Of a DNA stretch of 64,000 nt, positions 30,362 through 39,341 are shown one piece after another. The translations under genes and the position numbers were made by a program. The DNA is taken from the NCBI GenBank assembly GCA_016713365.1, contig JADJPG010000001.1, positions 124,001-188,000 on the forward strand. Reading direction: 5' to 3'. The notes beneath the pieces are model-generated. The model did no database searches. It saw only the letters and a program-made list of their open reading frames with translations, and was not told where the DNA came from. Origin of the DNA: Verrucomicrobiota bacterium (GTDB lineage Bacteria; Verrucomicrobiota; Verrucomicrobiia; Limisphaerales; JADJPG01). Positions within the stretch are counted from its first letter, which is position 1. The number at the start of each line of letters is the position of its first letter.

Positions 30362-31192
30362 TTACTTCACGTCCGTCTGGATGGTGTCGTGCTTGGCCAG
30401 GTACGACTTGATGGAAAGAATCGCCGCCGCGTGAATCTGGCTGATACGCGATTCCGTCACGCCGAACACTTCGGCGATTTCCCGAAGGCGAAGATCCTCA
30501 AAGTAGTAAAGTGCCAAAACCTTCCGCTGCATGTCGGGCAGCGTTTCCAGGCGGCTGGCGATGATGCGCGAGAGTTCGCGACGTTCGGTGTTGTGGCTCG
30601 GATCCGGCACGGAAGCATCGGCCACGGCTTCATGCTGCGTCGCCTCACCTTCCTGCTCGGCACTGCGGACGGAGTCGAGACAGACAAACGTCGCCGGGCG
30701 AATTTCGTTCAGCAGCTGTTCGTATTCCGGCTCAGTGATGTCGAGCGCTTCGGCCATCTCGGCGTTGCTGGGCACCCGACCAATCTTCTGCTCCAGCTTG
30801 CGCATCACGTCCTCGACCTTGCGCGCCTTGTCGTGAACTGAACGCGGCACCCAGTCGAGCTTGCGCAGTTCATCGAACACGGCTCCGCGGATGCGGACTC
30901 GGGCGTAGGTTTCGAACAGCACGCCGGCCTTGTGATTGTAACGGCGCACGGCATGGAGCAAACCCACGAGGCCCGCACTGTATAAATCTTCGGTCGCCGC
31001 GTGCGCGGGCAATGTCATCGCGAGACGTCCCACCACGGTGCGGACGAGGGGGAGATACTGGAGAACGAGCTGGTCTTCGATTTTACTTCCGGGTCTGGAC
31101 TTGGCGTAGCGTTTCCAGAGTTTGGCCGGATCGACCCGGCGTTCTTCCGGGGTTTGAACAGCTTCGGTGCGGCAGAGAGTGGCGCCTGTCAT
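30362..31192 (-). CDS. fliA: Sigma factor for flagellar operon (sigma-28/FliA)
   Basis: A 276-residue sigma-70-family factor of the FliA/WhiG group. Region 2 (LVLQYLPLVRTVVGRLA, EDLYSAGLVGLLHAVRRYN, FETYARVRIRGAVFDELRKLDWVPRSV) and region 4 (LPDMQRKVLALYYFEDLRLREIAEVFGVTESRISQIHAAAI) are complete. It should direct late flagellar genes. A promoter of its expected type (TAAT-N15-GCCGATAA) lies upstream of the kinase gene at 58043. No FlgM-like anti-sigma factor is seen in the window. Confidence 0.96.
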   Translation of the reverse strand: MTGATLCRTEAVQTPEERRVDPAKLWKRYAKSRPGSKIEDQLVLQYLPLVRTVVGRLAMTLPAHAATEDLYSAGLVGLLHAVRRYNHKAGVLFETYARVRIRGAVFDELRKLDWVPRSVHDKARKVEDVMRKLEQKIGRVPSNAEMAEALDITEPEYEQLLNEIRPATFVCLDSVRSAEQEGEATQHEAVADASVPDPSHNTERRELSRIIASRLETLPDMQRKVLALYYFEDLRLREIAEVFGVTESRISQIHAAAILSIKSYLAKHDTIQTDVK

Positions 31193-31242
31193 TTGGTTGG
31201 GGAGTTAGACGGAGTGGAAGCAGCTTGTTTTTTGAGAGCGGC

Positions 31243-31428
31243 CTAGCGTTCCGATTCCGAAAGGCACTTCAACCAGAGCCGGCCCCACCAACGAAGTAAA
31301 ATCCCGGCCACCAACGCCGCCACCGCTGACCGCCAGAGAATCGCAGGCCACGAACTGCCTTGCGCCCAGCTGAAGGACATGCCGATGCCGAACCCGATGA
31401 CACCGCCGAGGACCATGATTAACTTCAT
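31243..31428 (-). CDS. Small membrane protein between flhF and fliA
   Basis: A 61-residue protein starting MKLIMVLGGVIGFGIGMSF at 31428, with two hydrophobic segments (about 2-20 and 27-47) and a basic end. The upstream part of the frame is unlike protein, so I use the internal ATG. It lies between flhF (stop 31511) and fliA (start 31192) on the same strand. No known family is recognised. Position suggests a flagellar-operon membrane accessory. Confidence 0.6.
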   Translation of the reverse strand: MKLIMVLGGVIGFGIGMSFSWAQGSSWPAILWRSAVAALVAGILLRWWGRLWLKCLSESER

Positions 31429-31510
31429 ATTGCACGAACATCGAGAGGGACTTAGCAGGTGCTTTGCCAGCGAGAGGAGACGGGCCGCGCGGCACCAGCA
31501 AACGCCGCAT

Positions 31511-32620
31511 TTACGCGGGGAATTGACGCGTGAGAATTCGCTCCGGCGTCGCGGGCAGGAAGTCGCCGGGAACATTCTGCGCCGAGCTCAGGAAACGCAC
31601 TGGATAATTTGTGCCGAGCACCACGTTCCAAATCTTGCCCCAACGCGGCTCTTCATCGAGATGCGTGAGGATCAGATCATCCACCGGAAGAGCCGAGAAC
31701 GCACGCGCTTGCGCCAGCAACAGCGGCACCTCGTAAGCGGCGTTCAGGACGAGATGAACGCGGCTCGCGCCGAGGCCTTCAATCAGCTTTTTCATCTCGT
31801 GAATCGCGCTCGAATTCCGCCAGTCCACGCCGGGCAAATCCACGAAGCAAAGATCCGCCTCCAATGGCACACCGCTCGTCCACGTGCGCTCCGTCGGCAC
31901 GCCCAAAATCTCGCAGTAAACGCTCAACGCCTCGGCCGTGTTCGCCGTCGAACCATCAAGCCGCCACACGTGCGCAGCACGCCCTTCAATCAGCCGCGCC
32001 TGCGCCAGCCATTTGCAGATGCAAGTCGTCTTGCCCGCGCCTGCGGGACCCACCAGCACATGCAAACCACGATCCGACCGGCCCAACTCCGGCAAGTGAC
32101 GCCACAACCCGGTGAGTGCCGAACGCGCCATCACGAGTTCTTCCGCGAGCGATTCCGGCGGGATGTCACCGTGGCTCGCCTGCAACCGTTCCATCACCCG
32201 ATGCGCGTGAACCGGCATCAATCCGGACGATTCCAGCACTTCGCCCACGCGCCAGGACGGCACGCCACCGCTACGCGCACCACCGGAACGAGTCGACTGC
32301 GTCAGTCCCCTCGGCGAATCCGCCACCGCGCCGGCGTTCGCTGACGCGAGCTGTTGCCGAATCGCCTGCAATTCCTGCTTCAGTTCGCTCAACGGATCCG
32401 CGATGCCCACCGCCGCCGGCTTGCCGTCGGGCTTGTAGGCCAGCACTTCAATGCGCGGGCTTTTCCAAAGCTTGGCGAGGCCGTCGGCCGGCAGCTGGCG
32501 GACGTTGACCACCACGGCGTCCGGACCCAGCTTCGCGCGAATCTGCGCCACAGCGTCCGGAGCGGACTCGGCGATGAACGGGATGACTTGAACCGGCGGA
32601 TTCTGGGTGGGGGCTTTCAT
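31511..32620 (-). CDS. flhF: Flagellar biosynthesis SRP-type GTPase FlhF
   Basis: A 369-residue member of the SRP GTPase family that sets flagellum position and number. The N-terminal B-domain is variable (PDAVAQIRAKLGPDAVVV is typical). The N-G domain has the P-loop GPAGAGKTT, but the other GTP motifs are changed: DLPGVD in place of DTAG and THLDEE in place of TKxDE. The insertion-box signature is weak. The cooperating ATPase gene flhG usually follows flhF; here the next genes are the small membrane protein and fliA. Confidence 0.9.
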   Translation of the reverse strand: MKAPTQNPPVQVIPFIAESAPDAVAQIRAKLGPDAVVVNVRQLPADGLAKLWKSPRIEVLAYKPDGKPAAVGIADPLSELKQELQAIRQQLASANAGAVADSPRGLTQSTRSGGARSGGVPSWRVGEVLESSGLMPVHAHRVMERLQASHGDIPPESLAEELVMARSALTGLWRHLPELGRSDRGLHVLVGPAGAGKTTCICKWLAQARLIEGRAAHVWRLDGSTANTAEALSVYCEILGVPTERTWTSGVPLEADLCFVDLPGVDWRNSSAIHEMKKLIEGLGASRVHLVLNAAYEVPLLLAQARAFSALPVDDLILTHLDEEPRWGKIWNVVLGTNYPVRFLSSAQNVPGDFLPATPERILTRQFPA

Positions 32621-32625
32621 GAAAG

Positions 32626-34767
32626 TCAGTCAGTTGAACCAATCACGGCGGCGTTCTGGATTTCAACGCGCGGAGGAATCTCCGCGAAGGACAGGACGGC
32701 GAGATCGGAGAAGGTGGTTTCGAAGAAGCGACGGAACGGCAGGCGCAAATGCGGCGCGGTGAGAACAACCGGCGGCAGGCCTTCGGCGAGCATCTTCTGC
32801 ACGCGCTGGGAAAGGCGCTCCATGACGTGACGCGCCAGATCCGGCTCCATCATCAGCGAAATTTCCGTGGGCGTGTGACGAACGCCCTGCGCGATCTGCT
32901 GTTCGAGCTTCGGATCGAGCGTGATCACGCGGAGCTTGCCGGATTCGTCCTGGTAACCCTTCGTGATCTGCGCGCCCAGCGCGCGGCGGGCGAACTCGGA
33001 CAGTTCGTCCGGATTCTTGGTCGCGTGCGCGTAGTCGCTGACCTTTTCGAGGATGCCGGCGAGATTGCGAATGGAGACGCCTTCCGCGAGCAGGTTCTGC
33101 AACACGCGCTGGACCTGACCCACGGTGAGCTGCGCCGGGATGAGTTCCGTAACCACCGTCGGATGGGTGGTCTTCAGGTTGTCGAGCAGGAGCTGGACAT
33201 CCTGACGGCTGAGAATCTCGTGGCAGTTCCGCTTCACGGTTTCCGTGAGATGCGTCACAAGCACGGACGCGGCATCGACGACGGTGTAGCCGCTGATCTC
33301 GGCGTTCTTACGCTCGACATCGTTAACCCAAGTGGCGGGCAGTTTGAAAACAGGTTCCACGGTCGGAACACCCTTGAGCGTGACCTTGCTGTTGGTGGCG
33401 TTCATCGCGAGCCAGTGGCCGGACATGAGTTCGCCCTGCGCCACGGGCTGGCCCTTGAGCAGGAAACGATATTGGTTCGCCTCCAGTTGCAGGTTATCGC
33501 GCAGGCGAATCGGCGGGACGATGACGCCCATCTCCTGCGCGAACGTTTTTCGCACGCCGGTGACGCGATCGAGGAGGTCTCCTCCTTTATTGCGATCCGC
33601 CAATCCGACAAGCCCGTAGCCGAGCTCGATCTGGAGTGCGTCCACGCTGAGCAGCGTCTCCAGCTTGTCACCCGGGCCGCCATTGGCGCCCTCAGCTTTG
33701 GCGGCTGGTTGCCCAGGAGCTGCGCCGCCGCCTGCGGTTCCGGCCGCCGCAGCTGGTTCGTGTTTCACCGATTCATTGATGGCGGCCAGCACGCCCTTCT
33801 CGTCCCGCAGCGCACGGGCGAGCGCACCGGTGATTCCCGCCAGCACGAGGAACGGGAACATGGGCAATCCAGGAATGAGCGCGAAGAGGATCAGCATGCC
33901 CGTGAGAATGGTCATCGCGCGGGGGAACAGGAGGAGCTGCTTGCTGAGCTCGGTGCCCAGCGCGTCCTTGGTGGCGGCGCGGGTCACGAGAATACCAGCC
34001 GCCGTCGAGGTAATCAGCGCGGGAATTTGCGAGATGAGGCCGTCACCGATGGAAAGCAACGTGAAGCGTTGAAGCGAATCCGGCACGCTCATGCCCTTCT
34101 GCATGATGCCGATGGCGAAGCCGCCGATGATGTTGATGAGCGTGATCAGCACCGCCGCCACGGCGTCTCCGCGCACGAACTTGCTCGCACCATCCATCGC
34201 GCCGTAGAAATCCGCCTCCTGCTCCACCTTCTTGCGGCGTTCGCGCGCCTGCGTCTCGTTGATGATGCCGGCGTTGAGTTCCGCATCAATAGCCATCTGC
34301 TTGCCGGGCATGGCGTCCAAGGTGAAACGCGCAGCGACTTCCGCGATGCGACCGGCGCCCTTGGTGATGACGATGAAATTGATGACGACGAGAATGAAGA
34401 AGACCACCATGCCGACCACATAGTTGCCCCGCACCACGAAGTTGCCGAAGGTCTCGATGATGTGACCGGCGTAGCCATCCAGCAGGATCAAGCGCGTGGA
34501 AGCGATGTTCAGCGAGAGGCGGAAGAGCGTGATGAAGAGCAGCAGCGTGGGAAACGCAGTGAAGTCCGCCGGCTCCTTCACGTAGAGGATCACCAGCAGA
34601 ATGAGCAGGGACAGCGCGATGCTGATGGCCAGAAAGCCGTCCAGGACGAACGGCGACACCGGCAGGATCATCAGCAGGATGGTCCCGAGCAGACCGAACG
34701 TCAGCAGCAGATCGCCATTGCGAAACAGCCGGCCAAGATTGGATTTCTTCGTTTTGGCGGCGCTCAT
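32626..34767 (-). CDS. flhA: Flagellar export gate protein FlhA
   Basis: A 713-residue export gate. The N-terminal half has about eight membrane helices and the FHIPEP-family signature ARFTLDAMPGKQMAIDAELNAG. A Gly/Ala-rich linker (around 345-375) leads to the cytoplasmic ring domain with VDALQIELGYGLVGL, YTVVDAASVLVTHLTE and the C-terminal APHLRLPFRRFFETTFSDLAVLSFAEIP. It is complete and typical. Its start overlaps the micro-ORF stop by four bases. Confidence 0.97.
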   Translation of the reverse strand: MSAAKTKKSNLGRLFRNGDLLLTFGLLGTILLMILPVSPFVLDGFLAISIALSLLILLVILYVKEPADFTAFPTLLLFITLFRLSLNIASTRLILLDGYAGHIIETFGNFVVRGNYVVGMVVFFILVVINFIVITKGAGRIAEVAARFTLDAMPGKQMAIDAELNAGIINETQARERRKKVEQEADFYGAMDGASKFVRGDAVAAVLITLINIIGGFAIGIMQKGMSVPDSLQRFTLLSIGDGLISQIPALITSTAAGILVTRAATKDALGTELSKQLLLFPRAMTILTGMLILFALIPGLPMFPFLVLAGITGALARALRDEKGVLAAINESVKHEPAAAAGTAGGGAAPGQPAAKAEGANGGPGDKLETLLSVDALQIELGYGLVGLADRNKGGDLLDRVTGVRKTFAQEMGVIVPPIRLRDNLQLEANQYRFLLKGQPVAQGELMSGHWLAMNATNSKVTLKGVPTVEPVFKLPATWVNDVERKNAEISGYTVVDAASVLVTHLTETVKRNCHEILSRQDVQLLLDNLKTTHPTVVTELIPAQLTVGQVQRVLQNLLAEGVSIRNLAGILEKVSDYAHATKNPDELSEFARRALGAQITKGYQDESGKLRVITLDPKLEQQIAQGVRHTPTEISLMMEPDLARHVMERLSQRVQKMLAEGLPPVVLTAPHLRLPFRRFFETTFSDLAVLSFAEIPPRVEIQNAAVIGSTD

Positions 34768-34868
34768 CGTAAGGGCAGTTTCGAAACAGCAGCGCGCACC
34801 GCGAAGACGAGGCGGTCACCTCGTTCATCCCGGCGCAACACGATCACGTTCTGGCCCAATTGGTCCAT
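34764..34868 (-). CDS. Putative 34-residue micro-ORF coupled to flhB and flhA
   Basis: Reads MDQLGQNVIVLRRDERGDRLVFAVRAAVSKLPLR. Its ATG overlaps the flhB stop (TGATG) and its stop overlaps the flhA start (ATGA), filling the 100-base gap exactly. The peptide is amphipathic and basic at the end. Double coupling is what one would expect of a translated spacer or leader, but no family is recognised. It may be a coupling device rather than a functional protein. Confidence 0.4.
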   Translation of the reverse strand: MDQLGQNVIVLRRDERGDRLVFAVRAAVSKLPLR

Positions 34869-35956
34869 CAGCTCGGCAAATTCTGCTCTCGGTAGTAGCG
34901 GTAAGCGTTCGTCCGGTAGACGTATGCAAGGATTTCCGCGACTGCCACGTAGAGCTGAGCAGGAATTTCGCCACCCACCTTCCCGTATTTGAACATCATG
35001 CGCGCCAGCGGCTTGTTCTCGATGATCGGAATCTGATGTTGCTTCGCGATTTCGCGAATGCGCAGCGCGTTCAACCGGGCGCCTTTGGCGATGATTCGTG
35101 GTGCTCCCATCGACTTGCGGTCGTAGCGCAGCGCGATGGCGAGGTGGGTGGGGTTGGTGATGATTACGTCGGCCTTCGGAACTTCCGCGAGCATCTTGCG
35201 CTGGCTGATGGCGCGACGGCGGCTCTTCATCCGCGCCTTCATCTTCGGATCGCCTTCCTGGTTCTTCGCCTCGTCCTTCACTTCCTCCTTCGTCATCATC
35301 ATGTCCTGCCCCGTCCGCCAGAGCTGGTAGCCGTAATCCACCGCTGCCAGCACCACCAACGCGAACCCGATGCGCATGGTGATTTTGAACGACGAATCTG
35401 CCATGAACGCGCCGATGCGCGAGATGTCCACTGAACTGTGGAAGATCGGATCGCGCAAAATCTCGGCGATGACGTTGTAAGAGAGCGCGATGATCACGCC
35501 GAGCTTCACCACGGCGACTCCGGTCGGCATCGCGGAACGAATCGAGAAAATGCGCTTGAAGCCGTTCAGCGGATTGAGCCGTTCCCAGTTCACTTCGAGC
35601 GCATCCGGCGCCGTACGAAAGCGGCTTTGAGCGCCCGCGGCGAGCAAGCCGCCCACGGCAGTCGCTGCCAGCACCGGCCACACGCACGTGCCCGCGACCA
35701 TCATGGAATCAATGATGAGCCGCTGCATGTTGTCGAAGGTCACCGCGGTGTCGTGCAGGTGTGTAAACGTGCGATACATCAGCTGGCCGAGATGCCGCCA
35801 GACTTCGCTTCCCGTAAACAGCAGGGCGAGAATGCCACCGAACAGCACAAAGACCGTCTGCACCTCCGAGCTGCGCGCGAACTGGCCTTTCTTCCACGCC
35901 TCCTCCAGCCTTTTCGGCGTGGCTTTCTCTGTTTTGTCCCCCTGATGATCAGCCAT
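34868..35956 (-). CDS. flhB: Flagellar export switch protein FlhB
   Basis: A 362-residue protein with the N-terminus DKTEKATPKRLEEAWKKGQFARS, four membrane helices and the cytoplasmic domain containing the autocleavage motif N-P-T-H in VIITNPTHLAIALRYD. The C-terminus (NKPLARMMFKYGKVGGEIPAQLYVAVAEILAYVY) is normal. FlhB switches export from rod/hook to filament substrates. It starts 9 bases after fliR, and the downstream micro-ORF starts on its stop codon. Confidence 0.96.
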   Translation of the reverse strand: MADHQGDKTEKATPKRLEEAWKKGQFARSSEVQTVFVLFGGILALLFTGSEVWRHLGQLMYRTFTHLHDTAVTFDNMQRLIIDSMMVAGTCVWPVLAATAVGGLLAAGAQSRFRTAPDALEVNWERLNPLNGFKRIFSIRSAMPTGVAVVKLGVIIALSYNVIAEILRDPIFHSSVDISRIGAFMADSSFKITMRIGFALVVLAAVDYGYQLWRTGQDMMMTKEEVKDEAKNQEGDPKMKARMKSRRRAISQRKMLAEVPKADVIITNPTHLAIALRYDRKSMGAPRIIAKGARLNALRIREIAKQHQIPIIENKPLARMMFKYGKVGGEIPAQLYVAVAEILAYVYRTNAYRYYREQNLPS

Positions 35957-35965
35957 GATGTTTGC

Positions 35966-36725
35966 TCAGTTCATGCCCATCAGGTTCGCCACACGGAGCA
36001 TGTCCTCCGGGAGACGATGGAGATAATTCGCGATGTGTTGCGCCATCAACTGGCAGGTCAGGCCGAACACCGTCATGCCCGCCAGCAACTTGATGGCAAA
36101 GCTCTCCGAGAAAACCGGCATCTGCGGCACCGCGCGTCCCAGCACGGCGAACACGAGCAGGATGATGAACGTCACCGCCAGCAGCGGCGCCGCCATTTGA
36201 ATACCGAATACGAAGATGTGTGAAGTCCGGGCCACCACATCGACGAGCAACGATTCATGCAAATGCCCGCCCCCGATCGGAAGGAACTGGTAGCTCCGCT
36301 GAAACGCGAACAGCAGGCTGTGATGCATGTTTAACGCGAGAAACAGCATCGCTCCCATGTATTGAAGCAGCGTGGCGATCTCGGAAGTCGAGTTGGCGCT
36401 GAGCGGGTTGATGCTGCTGGGCAGCGTCAGGCCGATCTCGGTGGCGATCAATCCGCCGGCCAGTTCCAGCGTAGAACAACATGCGGCTGACAAAACCGAG
36501 CAGCAGTCCGAAGCCGACCTCCGCCATCATCACGCCCAGCAATCCCCACAGATCCACCGGCAGCGCTTCACTCAGAGGAATGACCGGCGCGACAAGGAAC
36601 GCGAGCAATGCGCCCAGCGCCACGCGAATCTGCACGGGAAAATTGGTCGCGGAAAAGACGGGGAAAACGGTCATCAATGCGCTCGCACGCAGGAAGACCA
36701 GCAACCAGTTGAGGACGTCGGGCAT
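35966..36725 (-). CDS. fliR: Flagellar export protein FliR, reading frame broken once near 36465-36475
   Basis: Two frames make one FliR of about 253 residues, the normal length. The N-terminal part (start 36725, MPDVLNWLLVFLRASALMTVFPVF) reads through GFGLLLGFVSRMLFYA. The C-terminal part (ELAGGLIATEIGLTLPSSINPLS ... RLPEDMLRVANLMGMN) continues in another frame. Restoring two bases (for example GCTGG to GCTGTGG) joins them as FYAVELAGG, close to the family pattern. As assembled, the protein would be truncated and export blocked. It starts 29 bases after fliQ. Confidence 0.88.
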
Positions 36726-36754
36726 GTCACCCTCCACGCATGAGGCGCCGCGAA

Positions 36755-37024
36755 CTACGACACCATCTGCGGCATCTTCTCGATCACCGCGGTGGTGAAC
36801 TCGATGACCGTGCGGAGCATCCACGGCAGCAAGACCACGAGCACGCCCACGATGGCGAGCGCCTTCGGGACGAACGTGAGGGTTTGTTCGTGAATGGTGG
36901 TGACCGCTTGAAACAAGCTGATGCCCAACCCCACCACCATGGCAGTGACGAGAATCGGCGAGGCCAGTGCGACCGCCTGGAACATCATGGTTTTGATCAG
37001 CTCAGTGGCAAATTCGGGATTCAT
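36755..37024 (-). CDS. fliQ: Flagellar export protein FliQ
   Basis: An 89-residue protein with two membrane helices: PEFATELIKTMMFQAVALASPILVTAMVVGLGISLFQAVTTIHEQTLTFVPKALAIV, the standard FliQ sequence pattern. It forms the helical export gate with FliP and FliR. It is separated from fliP by the inserted DUF6882-like gene. Confidence 0.96.
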   Translation of the reverse strand: MNPEFATELIKTMMFQAVALASPILVTAMVVGLGISLFQAVTTIHEQTLTFVPKALAIVGVLVVLLPWMLRTVIEFTTAVIEKMPQMVS

Positions 37025-37136
37025 AGCGAATGGTCAGCAGCGACAGAATTCATTGCCTCCCTGCTAAGCCAGTTGCGGGCCAACTGCTCCAGTCTTGCCG
37101 AGTTCGATCGAACGCCCGGAAAAATGTGACTGCGGA

Positions 37137-37682
37137 TCAAGCCGCCTTCTTGCGGGAAGCCTTGGCGGCTTTCTCAACGATGCGCGGGTTCTTCAGGAGA
37201 ATCATCACATCAATCGGCCCAGCGGAACCGCGGAACACGCCGATCGAGTTCGATGCCTTCAGCCCGATCGCGCAGAGGAACGAAACGAATTCTTCGTTTG
37301 GCACCGGCACCATTCCCGTCGTGACGTATGCCAGGCCCAGACGTTCGGCGACCTCCTTCACCACCTTGCTGTCGCGAGCGATCGCCGGGTCCACGTACGG
37401 ATTGTGCCAGCCCCATTCCCAGGAGTTCCCGGACGCCGAGTAGCTGCCGAGAATCTGTCCGTCAGCGAGGAGTTGTTTGCCGTCCTCGTACTCGATGCGG
37501 AATGTCCCGGACAACTGCTCAAAGCCCCATTGCTTGTAGGAATCGAAGCGCCACTCCTCGCGCATCGCCTTCTGGCGGACGTTGAACTCTTCCATGGCGG
37601 AGGCGAGAAACTGATCGGCTTCCGGCGAAAGATCCTGGCTGGCAGCTTCGGCAGGAACAGCGGCTTTCTTGGGTTTCGACAT
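37137..37682 (-). CDS. DUF6882-like protein inserted between fliP and fliQ
   Basis: A 181-residue soluble protein. Its core (EWRFDSYKQWGFEQLSGTFRIEY, LADGQILGSYSASGNSWEWGWHNPYVDPAIARDSKVVKEVAERLGL) matches the QilGS...tWlWgWaNP pattern I associate with DUF6882. Both ends are Ala/Lys-rich (for example the RKKAA tail). There is no signal peptide or membrane segment. It interrupts the usual fliP-fliQ-fliR order, with gaps of 30 and 112 bases, in the same orientation. Function unknown; it is more probably a cargo insertion than an export component. Confidence 0.7.
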   Translation of the reverse strand: MSKPKKAAVPAEAASQDLSPEADQFLASAMEEFNVRQKAMREEWRFDSYKQWGFEQLSGTFRIEYEDGKQLLADGQILGSYSASGNSWEWGWHNPYVDPAIARDSKVVKEVAERLGLAYVTTGMVPVPNEEFVSFLCAIGLKASNSIGVFRGSAGPIDVMILLKNPRIVEKAAKASRKKAA

Positions 37683-37712
37683 AGGCGTGATAACTGGGAA
37701 CGGGTGACGCGT

Positions 37713-38516
37713 TTAACCTCCGAAACTCAAAACGATGGACCGCACGACGAGGTTCCAGCCGTCCACCAGGACGAACAGAAGAATCTTCAACGGCATCGAG
37801 ACCGTGACGGGCGGCATCATCATCATGCCCATGCTCATCAGCACGGTGGCAACGACGAGGTCGATGAGGATGAACGGAACGAACAGCAGGAATCCCATCT
37901 GAAACGCCGTGCGCAGTTCGCTGACGATGAAGCCGGGAATGACCACCTTGAGTGGCAGCTTGTCCGGCGCGGTGGGGCCGAGCTTGGCCAGTCCGACAAA
38001 GAGCTCGACGTCCTTCGGGCGCGCTTGCTTGAGCATGAACGCGCGGATGGGCGCGGAGGCCCGTTCGAGCGCTTCCACGCTGGTGATTTGCTTGGCGCGG
38101 TACGGCGTCAACGCCTCCGCATCGATCCGTTCCCACGTCGGCGCCATGATGAACATGGTGAGGAACAATGAGAGCCCTATGATGACCTGGTTGGCCGGCG
38201 TGCTTTGCAACGAAAGCGCGGAACGCACGAACGACAGCACGATCGCGATGCGCATGAAGCACGTCATGAGCAGGATGATCGACGGCGCCAGCGTCAGCAG
38301 CGTGATGGCAAAGAGAATCTGAATCGCAACATCGACATCCGGCACGCCGCTGCTGCCGTCGGCGCCTTTGAACCCGATGTTCAGCGTGACCGGCAACGGG
38401 GAGTTGGCGGGAGGATTCGGAGTCTGCGCCGACGCGACATCGGCTAACGCCAGCAGCACTGCGAGCAGGAGCAGCATTCGCAGCGAGGAAAAGTCGAGGC
38501 GCGCGGCAAACATCAT
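37713..38516 (-). CDS. fliP: Flagellar export gate protein FliP
   Basis: A 267-residue protein with a cleavable signal peptide (about 13-31), then membrane helices and the family signature VDVAIQILFAITLLTLAPSIILLMTCFMRIAIVLSFVRSALSLQSTPANQVIIGLSLFLTMFIM. The end LKVVIPGFIVSELRTAFQMGFLLFVPFILIDLVVATVLMSMGMMMMPP is also diagnostic. It forms the export gate core. Its start overlaps the fliO stop by four bases. Confidence 0.97.
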   Translation of the reverse strand: MMFAARLDFSSLRMLLLLAVLLALADVASAQTPNPPANSPLPVTLNIGFKGADGSSGVPDVDVAIQILFAITLLTLAPSIILLMTCFMRIAIVLSFVRSALSLQSTPANQVIIGLSLFLTMFIMAPTWERIDAEALTPYRAKQITSVEALERASAPIRAFMLKQARPKDVELFVGLAKLGPTAPDKLPLKVVIPGFIVSELRTAFQMGFLLFVPFILIDLVVATVLMSMGMMMMPPVTVSMPLKILLFVLVDGWNLVVRSIVLSFGG

Positions 38517-39009
38517 CCGACCTTTGCCTGCACTGCCTGCTGCAGTGCTTGAACGAACGAAGCGCTCTCCACTGCGGGAGCGGCGGAGGGAACATTACCC
38601 GAGGCACCATCCTCCTCGGGCAGATGACTGACGAGGCTTACTCCGCCGGGAGAACTGGCGAGAAGCAGGCGCTGCTGCTGATAGCCCACGACGTACAACG
38701 CGTGTTTGCCGCCCAGCGCTTTCATTTCGAGAATTTGCAACTGCGAGGACGCCCACGGTGCAACGTCACGCGTTGCCAGTTCTTGAACAGCCACACGCCA
38801 CCGAGAAACAGTCCCAGCACCAGCGCCAGCGCTCCGAAGACTCGAATGACGGACAGGCTCGCATCCGGCAGCGCCGGACTGACGGGTGGAAGATTGGTGG
38901 AAAGGATCGGCGCGGCGGCAAACGCACTGCCGGGAATCGCAAGAATCAGCGTAATGACGAGTGCGTGAAGCGCAGAGGACGCGAGGTTAGCGCCCTGCGA
39001 AACGGTCAT
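38513..39009 (-). CDS. fliO: Flagellar export scaffold protein FliO, reading frame broken once near 38750
   Basis: A FliO-like protein of about 165 residues split by one base. The N-terminal part (start 39009, with AGGA 6 bases upstream) has a signal peptide (LVITLILAIPGSAFAAAP) and membrane helix VFGALALVLGLFLGGVWLFKNWQR. The second part carries the FliO core, LQILEMKALGGKHALYVVGYQQQRLLLASSPGGVSLVSHLPEE. Restoring one base in the CCT/CGC stretch gives RPSQLQILEMKAL. FliO stabilises FliP during gate assembly. The overlap with fliP (4 bases) is intact. Confidence 0.85.
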
Positions 39010-39040
39010 GAAATCCTTTTCACGCATCATGTCTATCTCG

Positions 39041-39295
39041 TCACGGCTGCTGCGCACCGATGACCTTGGTGATCTTGATGCCGAGACGATCCTCGACGAC
39101 CACGACTTCCCCGTGCGCAATCCGCTTTTGGTTCACGTAGAGGTCGACCGGAGCGTCCGCGATCTTGTCGAGCTGGACGACCGAGCCGGAGTTGAGCTGC
39201 AAGACATCCCGCATCGGCATCTGACAAGAGCCGAGCTCCACGGTCACCTTGACCGGCACATCGAGCAATACTTCGAGATTCGCGGGCGTTTCCAT
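39041..39295 (-). CDS. fliN: Flagellar motor switch protein FliN
   Basis: An 84-residue SpoA-domain protein: LEVLLDVPVKVTVELGSCQMPMRDVLQLNSGSVVQLDKIADAPVDLYVNQKRIAHGEVVVVEDRLGIKITKVI. This is the minimal single-domain FliN, without the CheC-like part of FliY. It forms the base of the C-ring and binds FliH. It follows fliM by 46 bases. Confidence 0.96.
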   Translation of the reverse strand: METPANLEVLLDVPVKVTVELGSCQMPMRDVLQLNSGSVVQLDKIADAPVDLYVNQKRIAHGEVVVVEDRLGIKITKVIGAQQP

Positions 39296-39341
39296 ATCAG
39301 AGGTTCAACAATCGAATGCAATAGAACGGTGATTCCAAAAG

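Noticed and set aside
32749..34992. Plus-strand open frame of about 747 codons opposite flhA
   Set aside because: It is Arg/His/Glu-rich low-quality sequence caused by the codon bias of flhA on the other strand. FlhA is unmistakable, so the antisense frame is a shadow.
34764..35687. Minus-strand 307-codon frame overlapping flhB
   Set aside because: Most of it is an alternative frame of flhB; only its last 34 codons, after the flhB stop, are kept as the micro-ORF.
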